Source: Propionibacteriaceae bacterium (GTDB lineage: Bacteria > Actinomycetota > Actinomycetes > Propionibacteriales > Propionibacteriaceae). From it: 9,206 nucleotides of DNA. The stretch covers positions 1-9,206 of the forward strand of contig WRGV01000047.1 of assembly GCA_009787035.1 (NCBI GenBank), read 5' to 3'. Of the stretch, positions 1 to 5,651 are shown in pieces. The notes beneath the pieces are model-generated. The model searched no databases, was not told the DNA's origin, and was given only the letters and a program-made list of their open reading frames with translations. Each line of letters opens with the position of its first letter. Positions within the stretch are counted from its first letter, which is position 1. The position numbers and the translations under genes were made by a program.

Positions 1-69
1 GAACTGGAGTACGCCGACGCGGTCACCCTCGGGCGCGCCTTCAACGGCCGCCAGTGGATGACGTCGTAA
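1..69 (+). CDS. C-terminal end of an unidentified protein (partial)
   Basis: An open frame runs in from the left edge and stops at TAA (67-69). The 22 visible residues (ELEYADAVTLGR, then AFNGRQWMTS) have the GC-rich third positions of a real gene here. Too little remains to assign a family. The next gene starts 127 bases downstream on the same strand, so the two are probably transcribed separately. It could also be a chance open frame, since only a short tail is visible. Confidence 0.5.
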   Translation, partial: ELEYADAVTLGRAFNGRQWMTS

Positions 70-78
70 CCCTCGGGA

Positions 79-108
79 CGTAGCCGATTCGGGCCCAAAG
101 TGGCTACG
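79..108 (+). terminator. Possible hairpin downstream of the partial gene
   Basis: CGTAGCC (79-85) is perfectly complementary to GGCTACG (102-108). The 16-base loop contains the palindrome GGGCCC. It begins 10 bases after the TAA stop, where a terminator would be expected, but no T-run follows. It may be a U-less transcription end, an mRNA-stabilising hairpin, or chance in GC-rich DNA. Confidence 0.25.
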
Positions 109-135
109 CTGGAGGCAGGTTGGCCCCCCTACAGG

Positions 136-165
136 TTGACGAGCCCTTCCTTGAGCGAGTAATAC
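136..165 (+). promoter_or_regulatory. Candidate promoter for the solenoid-protein gene
   Basis: TTGACG (136-141) is a good -35 match. TAATAC (160-165), 18 bases on, is a weak -10 match. Transcription from about 172 would leave a short 5' leader containing the AGGAGG site of the next gene. An alternative pair, TTGAGC (151-156) and CAAAAT (174-179), would start the transcript inside the ribosome-binding site and is less likely. The call rests on motif matching only. Confidence 0.3.
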
Positions 166-196
166 ATACCGAGCAAAATGCGAGGAGGTGAGGACG

Positions 197-3154
197 ATGC
201 GGACGGACGACACGAACAGCACCGGCCATGCGCGACTGTTGGATGCGGTGCGGCGCACCGAGGCCGTGGGCGGGCCGCAGGCGGTCACGCTGTTGGAGCG
301 CATGATCCACGACGCCGACCGGTCCAACTGGGCCGACATCGCCGGCCACGCCCGCCTCACCCTGGCGCACATGCTGCGCGGGAATCCCGCCGGGCGCGAC
401 ACGTTCACCTCCGCCATCACCTGGCTGGCAGGCCAGCTCGACGCCGACGCCCCGTGGATCGGCTGGTGGGAGCGCTGCCACATCCTGCAGCAGACATCCT
501 GGCTCGTCACCGACCTGTTGCACTACCCGGACGTGCCACTGACCACGCTCAACACCTACCTCGACGACCTGCGCCACCGCGCCGAACACGCCGGGTATGG
601 CCTCGAATCGTCGCTGGCCTGCGCCTACCAGATCGCCCAGCACACCGACGGACACACCGCCGCCGACCCGCTGTTCCGGGTGTGGACGGCGCTGCCTCGC
701 GACGAGCTGTCCGACGAACTCAACATCGGTGTGCGGCTGCGCGTCGAACACATGGCCGCGATGGGCCGTGACCAGGATGCGCTCGACCTGGCCTTCCCGT
801 GCATGGTGCTGGAGATGCTGCCAATCAGCGTCGCCCGCGTCGGACTTCCCGACCAAGCGGCCAACCTGGTGGCACACGCCCTGGCCTGCGCCGCCGACAT
901 CACCGACCCGGGGCCCCAAGAGATACCCCTCATGATCTGCCTGCTGAACACGCTGCGCCGCGGCGGCGCCATCGAGGCCGGGCTCGACCTGCTGCGCTGG
1001 TGGCCGTCCATGCTGCCGAAGGCCGATTGCGTCGATCCGTTGACCCGCCTCGACCTGCTGACCAGCGCGTACGCCATCGTCGCCCGCGCCGTGGGCGCCG
1101 AAATGGGGTCGCACGTCCTGGTCACGCGCACCGGCGAACGGCTTCGCCTGGACGAGCTTGCCCACAACCTGCACCACGGCGCCGCACGCCTGGCCGCACA
1201 GTTCGACGCGCGCAACTGCACCGACCGGTACACCGCCCGGCTCGCCCGGTTCGACCCGCACGCCGCCCCGCCGACCGACACCGACACCTACCCGGTGCTG
1301 CCCCTGGCCGGACGTCGCGATGGCGCCCACGGCATCTTCCTGGCCGGACGCATGAGCAACCGCAACGAGCACCCGTTCGCCCCGCGCACCGACGACCTGG
1401 ACGACCTCGACGTCATCGGCCTGAACAATCGCCTGGACGAGGTCACCCGCTGGGGCGGGCAGGCCAACTACGAGGACGTTCGGACCTACTGGATCGCCCA
1501 TCGCGACCAGGTGCTGGCCCGCAGCGGACGTTCCGCCGACCCGGCCCGCCGGCACAGCGCCGCCAAGGCCGCCATCGACCTGGACGCGGCCACCCTGTGG
1601 CAGCCGCACCGGACCGAGCGCATCGACCAGGAGTGGGCGCGCGTGGCCACCCGCTACGAGGCGATCGGCGAACACGCCGAGGCGCTGCTCGCCCGGCAGC
1701 TCATCCACATCGATGCACTCGACCTCGGCCGGGCCCAGGCCATCATCCCCGACGTCGACGCCTGCGGCACCCGCGACCAGCGGCTCCAGGCGCGGCTTCG
1801 GCTGACCGGACTGGTCAACGGCACCCAGCATCTGTCCGCCGACGAGATCGACGCGCTGCTGACCCCACCGCTGACCGCCAAGGAGCGCTCGTGCTTCGTG
1901 CTGCGCGCCGCGCTGCCCATGCCGCTGCCCCGCCTCGCCCAGACGATCGACGAATGCCTCGACATGCTGCAACCCGGCGAATGGCCGTCGCTGCGCGCCT
2001 GCCTGCTCGCCCGACGCGCCCTCGTCCGCCTGCGCCTGGCCGATCAACGCGACAACGCGTTCGCCGACCAGCTCGCCGCCGAACACGCCGCCAGCGAAGC
2101 TGGCGAACTCGACACGCTCGCCAACGTGCTGCTGCAGCGCGCCCGCGTCGTCTTCGACGATGACTTCGCCGGCGGCGAGCGCAACATGCTGCGCGCCCGC
2201 TGGGCCGCGCTGCAGGCGGGCCACCTGGAAAACCAGGCCGCCGCCACCGCCATGCTCGTCGAGCTGCTCCAGGGCGAAGGCCACCTGGACGAGGCGTACG
2301 TCCGCCTGCGCGACGCACTGTCGCAGCTCGACGACGACGCCATCCCAGCCCTCCAGCGCCGTCACGACGACCTGCTGCAGCTGCGCGCCCAACTGCGCCG
2401 CGCCGGTGCCCACCTCATCCGGCTGCGCGAGAACGCCGAACTCGCCGAACCCGACGGCGAACGCGCCGAGGCCATGATGCGCGCCGCCATCGACGACCTC
2501 GACGCCGTCGGCGATGCGCCCGGCCTGGCCATGGCCCATTTCGAGCTCGCCGAACTGCTCACGGACACCGACGCCCTGGAGGCGCTGCACGAGTACGACC
2601 TGGCCGACGAGCTCGCGGTCGGCGCCGACACCCCACGCCTGCGGCTGGTCATCGCCCGCGAACGCGTCCACGCCACCTACCTGGCCGACGGTCCGGACGC
2701 CGCCCTGGCCACCATCGCCGCCGCTCGCCGCCGCAACGAGCAGATGCAGCTCGCCGTCATCGCCGAACCCGACCTGCGCGAATCCCTCGACTGGGACTTC
2801 GAGATCGAGGAGCTCCAGCTCACCGAGAGCCGCGTTCGGGTGCTGCGCGCCGCCAAGCGCATCGACGCCGCCATGGCGCTGGTCGGCGACCTCACCACCC
2901 GCTACCAGCAGACCCAGCATCCCACCGCCGCCGTCCGCACCCAGATCCTGCGCGCCGAACTGCTCATGGACCAGGGGAAACGCCAGGCCGGCCTCGACCA
3001 GTTCCGCATCGCCTCCGTCGGCGCCCGCGAACTCGGCAACGCCGACCTCGCCCGCTTCGCCGCCATGCGCGGCGCCACCCGCCTCGAAGAGGCCGGCGAT
3101 GGGGCGGGCGCCAAGGCGTTCTGGGAGTCGCTCATGGGTGAGTCGGAACAGTGA
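197..3154 (+). CDS. Large all-helical, TPR-like solenoid protein of unknown function (985 aa)
   Basis: I do not recognise a named family. The start is ATG 197, with AGGAGG at 183-188 and an 8-base spacer; the in-frame GTG at 188 overlaps that site and is rejected. The protein is rich in Ala, Leu, Asp and Arg, with no signal peptide, membrane segment or obvious catalytic motif, so it should be cytoplasmic. Helix pairs with small residues at packing positions recur, most clearly at about residues 630-720 (LARARW/LQAGHL/EGHLDEAYVRLRDAL types) and 755-985 (AMAHFELAELL, AMALVGDL, RTQILRAELLMDQGK). This resembles degenerate tetratricopeptide repeats, which usually serve as protein-binding scaffolds. 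The N-terminal half is also helix-rich but has less obvious repeats. No helix-turn-helix or nucleotide-binding motif was seen, so a STAND or MalT-like regulator is not supported. Flanking hairpins suggest a single-gene transcript. The coding call is firm; the function is unknown. Confidence 0.85.
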   Translation: MRTDDTNSTGHARLLDAVRRTEAVGGPQAVTLLERMIHDADRSNWADIAGHARLTLAHMLRGNPAGRDTFTSAITWLAGQLDADAPWIGWWERCHILQQTSWLVTDLLHYPDVPLTTLNTYLDDLRHRAEHAGYGLESSLACAYQIAQHTDGHTAADPLFRVWTALPRDELSDELNIGVRLRVEHMAAMGRDQDALDLAFPCMVLEMLPISVARVGLPDQAANLVAHALACAADITDPGPQEIPLMICLLNTLRRGGAIEAGLDLLRWWPSMLPKADCVDPLTRLDLLTSAYAIVARAVGAEMGSHVLVTRTGERLRLDELAHNLHHGAARLAAQFDARNCTDRYTARLARFDPHAAPPTDTDTYPVLPLAGRRDGAHGIFLAGRMSNRNEHPFAPRTDDLDDLDVIGLNNRLDEVTRWGGQANYEDVRTYWIAHRDQVLARSGRSADPARRHSAAKAAIDLDAATLWQPHRTERIDQEWARVATRYEAIGEHAEALLARQLIHIDALDLGRAQAIIPDVDACGTRDQRLQARLRLTGLVNGTQHLSADEIDALLTPPLTAKERSCFVLRAALPMPLPRLAQTIDECLDMLQPGEWPSLRACLLARRALVRLRLADQRDNAFADQLAAEHAASEAGELDTLANVLLQRARVVFDDDFAGGERNMLRARWAALQAGHLENQAAATAMLVELLQGEGHLDEAYVRLRDALSQLDDDAIPALQRRHDDLLQLRAQLRRAGAHLIRLRENAELAEPDGERAEAMMRAAIDDLDAVGDAPGLAMAHFELAELLTDTDALEALHEYDLADELAVGADTPRLRLVIARERVHATYLADGPDAALATIAAARRRNEQMQLAVIAEPDLRESLDWDFEIEELQLTESRVRVLRAAKRIDAAMALVGDLTTRYQQTQHPTAAVRTQILRAELLMDQGKRQAGLDQFRIASVGARELGNADLARFAAMRGATRLEEAGDGAGAKAFWESLMGESEQ

Positions 3155-3158
3155 CGCC

Positions 3159-3194
3159 GCGCGCTGCGCGCTATCGGTGACGCCTGCTGCGTCA
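3159..3194 (+). terminator. Two GC-rich hairpins after the solenoid gene, possible terminator
   Basis: GCGCG (3159-3163) pairs with CGCGC (3167-3171) around a CTG loop, starting five bases after the stop codon. A second hairpin, TGACGC-CTGCT-GCGTCA, lies at 3178-3194. Neither has a following T-run, so this is at best a U-less terminator or a 3'-end protecting structure. Part of the segment (GCGCT, two bases, CGGTGACGCCT, from about 3168) recurs at 3460-3476, so it may instead belong to the repeat cluster that follows. Confidence 0.3.
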
Positions 3195-3214
3195 GGGCGT
3201 GACTGCTGCACGTG

Positions 3215-3266
3215 CTCCAGCTGCGGTATGTGCGTTCCAGCTGCGGTATGTGCGTTCCAGCTGCGG
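3215..3266 (+). repeat. 20-bp tandem repeat, 2.6 copies
   Basis: The unit TTCCAGCTGCGGTATGTGCG occurs at 3215-3234 (first base C instead of T), at 3235-3254 exactly, and as a 12-base partial at 3255-3266. Each contains the palindrome CAGCTG. A degenerate 23-base relative lies at 3477-3499. The copies abut with no spacers, which excludes CRISPR. It lies immediately left of the compound palindrome, sharing at most two bases with it. Confidence 0.85.
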
Positions 3267-3418
3267 GGAATGCTCGTCGCGGGATCGCTCCCTCGCGCCG
3301 GATCCCCTTCGGGGATTCTATCCGGCGCGTTCCGCTCTCCGACCGAAAATCCCGGCGCTCCGGCGAAGCCGGACCGCTGCGGGCATTTCGGCCGACGTCC
3401 CGCTCGTGAGCATTCCCC
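3265..3418. repeat. 154-bp compound inverted repeat (branched stem-loop element)
   Basis: The outer arms GGGGAATGCTC (3265-3275) and GAGCATTCCCC (3408-3418) are perfect reverse complements. A second layer, GCGGGA (3279-3284) with TCCCGC (3398-3403), continues the stem. Inside are two side stems. One is CGCGCCGGAT (3294-3303) with ATCCGGCGCG (3320-3329), capped by CCCC-TTC-GGGG. The other is CCGAAA (3343-3348) with TTTCGG (3386-3391), enclosing TCCGGC-GAA-GCCGGA (3359-3373). The architecture resembles REP/BIME-type or small non-autonomous repeat elements, or a structured RNA. No open frame or transposase is associated. No target-site duplication was identified. Confidence 0.7.
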
Positions 3419-3428
3419 TCCGCTTCCA

Positions 3429-3546
3429 CGCACGCTGAGTTGGCCCCTGCCGCACTTCGCGCTAGCGGTGACGCCTCAGTATGTGCGCTGCGGCTGCGGT
3501 CGACGTTCGTCGCGCACGCTGAGTTGGCCCCTTCCGCACTTCGCGC
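3429..3546 (+). repeat. 34-bp direct repeat pair, 84 bp apart
   Basis: A 34-base segment beginning CGCACGCTGAGTTGG and ending CGCACTTCGCGC is found at 3429-3462 and again at 3513-3546, with one mismatch (G in the first copy, T in the second). Between the copies lie GGTGACGCCT (3467-3476) and a degenerate copy of the 20-bp unit (3477-3499). The second copy runs directly into the 44-bp array. Confidence 0.8.
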
Positions 3547-3684
3547 GCACGTCACCTTGTGGGGGTGGGGCTCCTACCGGGCCTGGGCGCGCACGTCACC
3601 TTGTGGGGGTGGGGCTCCTACCGAGCCTGGGCGCGCACGTCACCTTGTGGGGGTCCTACCGCGCTTCGCGCGCACGTCGTTGTG
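3543..3684 (+). repeat. 44-bp tandem repeat array, 3 copies plus a partial
   Basis: Two full copies at 3543-3586 and 3587-3630 differ at one base (G3580 versus A3624). Copy 3 begins at 3631 and lacks about six bases (GGGGCT) in its G-rich part. A partial copy begins at 3668. Each copy starts GCGCGCACGTCACC and contains TTGTGGGGGTGGGG. The array is bounded on both sides by a 19-base sequence, CGC(A/G)CTTCGCGCGCACGTC, at 3535-3553 and 3660-3678. The copies abut, so this is not CRISPR. The core CGTCACC is the reverse complement of GGTGACG at 3176-3182 and 3467-3473. Confidence 0.85.
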
Positions 3685-3739
3685 AGCGCGAAACCCCTGC
3701 GGATGGACGATGCGGGCATCCTCCGATAGGAGGAGAAGC

Positions 3740-3814
3740 GTGCGCACAAATCATCCTCCGGGAGGTTTTTTACCTAGTCAAAGGTCAGTAATCTCGAAAG
3801 CGATCCCAAATTGA
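3740..3814 (+). CDS. Putative 24-residue leader peptide upstream of the ABC operon
   Basis: GTG at 3740 is preceded by AGGAGGAG (3728-3735), one of the best ribosome-binding sites in the window. The frame reads MRTNHPPGGFLPSQRS and continues to TGA at 3812-3814. That TGA sits inside TTGAGGAGG, so terminating ribosomes would lie on the Shine-Dalgarno of the next gene, suggesting coupling. Codons TTA, AGT, AGG, TCA, GTA and CAA differ from the C/G-ending codons of the neighbouring genes, and the stretch is only about half GC. That argues against an ordinary conserved protein and would suit a slowly read leader. The doublet Pro-Pro-Gly (codons 6-8) is a known type of ribosome-slowing sequence. 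The alternative is that the frame is chance and the AT-richer DNA is simply a promoter region. Confidence 0.45.
   Translation: MRTNHPPGGFLPSQRSVISKAIPN
3755..3771 (+). terminator. Weak terminator-like hairpin inside the leader frame
   Basis: CCTC (3755-3758) and GAGG (3762-3765) form a short hairpin around CGG, followed immediately by TTTTTT (3766-3771). This is the only T-run after a hairpin in the 669-base gap. It falls on codons 6-11 of the leader frame, where a translating ribosome would prevent it from folding. The four-base-pair stem is short for an efficient intrinsic terminator. Confidence 0.3.
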
Positions 3815-3823
3815 GGAGGAATC

Positions 3824-4795
3824 GTGATCGAACTGATCGACCTGACCAAGTGCTACGGTGCCACCACCGCCGTCGATGGGCTCAGCGTCAGCATCCAGTC
3901 CGGGATGGTGACCGGGTTCCTGGGGCCCAACGGGGCCGGCAAATCGACCACCATGCGCATGATCGTGGGGCTCGACAAGCCGACCGCAGGGCGCGTGCTG
4001 ATCGACGGAAAGGCGCTGATCGATGACCCGGCCCCCATGACCACGATCGGCGCGCTGCTCGATGCGGGCACCGTTCCCAAGGCGTGCTCGGGGCGCAACT
4101 ACCTGCTCGGCCTGGCGGCCACGCACGGCTTCGGCGCCACCCGCGTCGACCAGCTGCTGGAGCTCACCGGCCTGACGGCCGTGGCCCACCGCCCGTTCAA
4201 GACGTACTCGCTCGGCATGGGCCAGCGCCTCGGCATCGCGGCGGCACTGATCGGCGACCCCGAGATCGTGCTGCTGGACGAGCCGGTCAATGGCCTCGAC
4301 CCCGAGGGTGTGCTGTGGGTGCGCTCGCTGGTCAAGCAGCTGGCCGCCGAGGGCCGCACGGTGTTCCTGTCCAGCCACCTGATGAGCGAGATGGCCCAGA
4401 CGGCCGATCATCTGATCATCCTCGGACGCGGGCACCTGCTGGCCGACACGCCGATGGACGAGTTCCTGCGGGCCTCCAGCGAGGTGGCCTCGCGCGTGCG
4501 CTCGCCGCAGGCGGCGCTGCTGGCCCAGGCGCTGGCCGCGCCCACGGTGCGCGTCAGCTTTGAGGGGCCCGACGAGATCATCGTGCACGGCGTCCAACCG
4601 GGCGCCGTCGGCCAGGTCGCCGCGCAGTACGGCTGGGTGATCGACGGGCTCGCCCCGGTGATCAGCTCGCTGGAAGACGCCTACATGCAACTGACCGACT
4701 CGTCGGTCGAGTACCGCTCCGGCGCCACAGCACCCCAACCGCTGTACGCGCGCCCGTCCACCTCCAACACCACGTCTGACAAGGAAACCCACTGA
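3824..4795 (+). CDS. ABC transporter ATP-binding protein (323 aa)
   Basis: This is the cytoplasmic ATPase subunit that should power the permease encoded next. The start is GTG 3824, after GAGGAGG (3813-3819) with a short four-base spacer; MIELIDLTK is the normal N terminus of this family. All nucleotide-binding motifs are present in order: Walker [10 protein letters not shown] (about residues 34-42), signature YSLGMGQRL (about 128-136), Walker B IVLLDEP (about 147-153) with D-loop NGLD, and the H-loop His in SSHLMSE. The C-terminal 100 residues form the extra domain common in drug, lantibiotic and bacitracin export ATPases (BcrA/DrrA type), ending in a polar tail. The stop overlaps the permease start by one base (TGATG), indicating tight coupling. 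The ATPase call is secure. The exported substrate is unknown; the neighbouring two-component system favours an antimicrobial or envelope-active compound. Confidence 0.95.
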   Translation: MIELIDLTKCYGATTAVDGLSVSIQSGMVTGFLGPNGAGKSTTMRMIVGLDKPTAGRVLIDGKALIDDPAPMTTIGALLDAGTVPKACSGRNYLLGLAATHGFGATRVDQLLELTGLTAVAHRPFKTYSLGMGQRLGIAAALIGDPEIVLLDEPVNGLDPEGVLWVRSLVKQLAAEGRTVFLSSHLMSEMAQTADHLIILGRGHLLADTPMDEFLRASSEVASRVRSPQAALLAQALAAPTVRVSFEGPDEIIVHGVQPGAVGQVAAQYGWVIDGLAPVISSLEDAYMQLTDSSVEYRSGATAPQPLYARPSTSNTTSDKETH

Positions 4796-5625
4796 TGACC
4801 ACCGCACTGTCCATCCCCCACGTCGCCGCCCCCGCCGATCGCCGGGAACACAATCGCACGTTCACCCGGATGATCGCCTCCGAACTGATCAAGGCCAAGG
4901 CGCTGCCGTCCACGCTGTGGTGCGCCGTCCTCACCGTGCTCCTGGGCATGGCGATCACCGCCGGGATCCTGGGCCTGATCCAGCACGACTCGCTGGGCTC
5001 CCACCCGCTGCCGCGCGGCATAGCCGTCGGGCTCACGCTGGAGTCGGCCTTCGTCCCGATCATCGCCGGCTGCCTGCTGGCCAGCGTCGAATACGCGAGC
5101 AACGCCATCCGCACCACGCTGGCAACCACGCAGCGGCGGGTGGCATGGCTGGGCGCCAAGGCGGTCGCCAGCGTGATCATCCAGGTGATCACGCAGCTGA
5201 TCGCCGTGATCATGTGTGCGATCGTCGCGGTGACCGTCTGCGCGGCGCGCGGCGTGTCGCTGGCGGTCGAACCCCACCAGATCGGGTGGATCGCGCTGTG
5301 CGTCCTGGGCGCGGTCATGCTGCACCTCATGGGCCTGGCGCTCGGCATGCTGACCCGCTCGGCCGCGGCCAGCATCACGATTTCGGTCGGCATCATGTGG
5401 GTGCTGCTCACCATCGTCGACATGGCCTCGTACATGCTGCCCTGGATGGTGCACGTGCTGCCCGCCGTGCCGTACAACGCCCTGTCCGCCCTGGTCGGGG
5501 CCAACGGTCAGTCCGAGGCGCACACCTGGTGGACGACCCAGCTGGGCGGCGGCACGGTCTGCCTGATCTGGCTGGTCGTGTTCAGCGCCGGCGCGGCGGT
5601 GCTGCTCAAGCGCCGCGACGCCTGA
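4795..5625 (+). CDS. ABC-2 type transporter permease (276 aa)
   Basis: This is the membrane subunit of the exporter. The start is ATG 4795, overlapping the ATPase stop, with AAGGAA at 4781-4786. About 40 polar N-terminal residues include ELIKAKALPSTLW, a typical cytoplasmic segment before the first helix of ABC-2 permeases. Six hydrophobic segments follow at about residues 42-62, 77-98, 122-150, 164-187, 190-213 and 250-271, the usual count for this family. The protein ends in LLKRRDA, and the basic residues fit a cytoplasmic C terminus. No ATPase motif or large extracellular domain is present, which separates it from BceB-type permeases. It presumably works as a dimer with two copies of the upstream ATPase. 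The family call rests on topology and context rather than on a diagnostic motif. Confidence 0.88.
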   Translation: MTTALSIPHVAAPADRREHNRTFTRMIASELIKAKALPSTLWCAVLTVLLGMAITAGILGLIQHDSLGSHPLPRGIAVGLTLESAFVPIIAGCLLASVEYASNAIRTTLATTQRRVAWLGAKAVASVIIQVITQLIAVIMCAIVAVTVCAARGVSLAVEPHQIGWIALCVLGAVMLHLMGLALGMLTRSAAASITISVGIMWVLLTIVDMASYMLPWMVHVLPAVPYNALSALVGANGQSEAHTWWTTQLGGGTVCLIWLVVFSAGAAVLLKRRDA

Positions 5626-5651
5626 GCGAGAGCACGCGGTAGGGTGGAGCC

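Larger units (their letters stand above)
3719..3823 (+). promoter_or_regulatory. Candidate attenuator or RNA switch in the ABC operon leader
   Basis: The hexamer TCCTCC occurs at 3719-3724 and 3754-3759. Its complement GGAGGA occurs at 3729-3734 (Shine-Dalgarno of the leader frame) and 3815-3820 (Shine-Dalgarno of the ABC ATPase gene). GGAGG also occurs at 3761-3765. Possible pairings include TCCTCC-GATA-GGAGGA (3719-3734), GGAGGAGA (3729-3736) with the TCATCCTCC at 3751-3759 with one base bulged, and CCTC-CGG-GAGG (3755-3765) followed by six T. GGTCAG (3783-3788) can also pair with CTGACC (3842-3847) across the ABC start. These options are mutually exclusive, as in translation-controlled attenuators. 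The terminator-like stem is only four base pairs, so it is weak. No aptamer of a known riboswitch class was recognised. Confidence 0.45.

Noticed and set aside
3265..3418. Insertion sequence or degraded transposase gene
   Set aside because: No reading frame or catalytic motif of a transposase is present, and no flanking target duplication was seen. Only nested inverted repeats are visible.
104..3433. 1109-residue open frame on the - strand opposite the solenoid gene
   Set aside because: Its translation is Gly/Val/Gln-rich and low in complexity, as expected for the reverse of GC-rich codons. It has no ribosome-binding site and runs through the non-coding repeat region. The + strand frame has a strong start and normal composition.
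3543..3684. CRISPR array
   Set aside because: Copies abut directly without unique spacers, unit lengths vary through small deletions, and no cas genes are in the window.
2514..3791. 425-residue + strand frame running from the solenoid gene through the repeats
   Set aside because: Its first half is an out-of-frame reading of the solenoid gene (Ser/Pro/Thr-rich) and the rest translates tandem repeats. It lacks a ribosome-binding site.
3155..3823. tRNA or rRNA gene in the long gap
   Set aside because: No TPsiC-type GTTCRANNC arm with a matching acceptor stem or CCA end was seen, and no rRNA-like sequence. The hairpins do not form a cloverleaf.
5640..5645. TAGGGT as a -10 element for a leaderless kinase transcript
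   Set aside because: No -35 partner is present at 16-18 bases, and the same bases serve as a ribosome-binding site. The short gap to the permease supports operon transcription.
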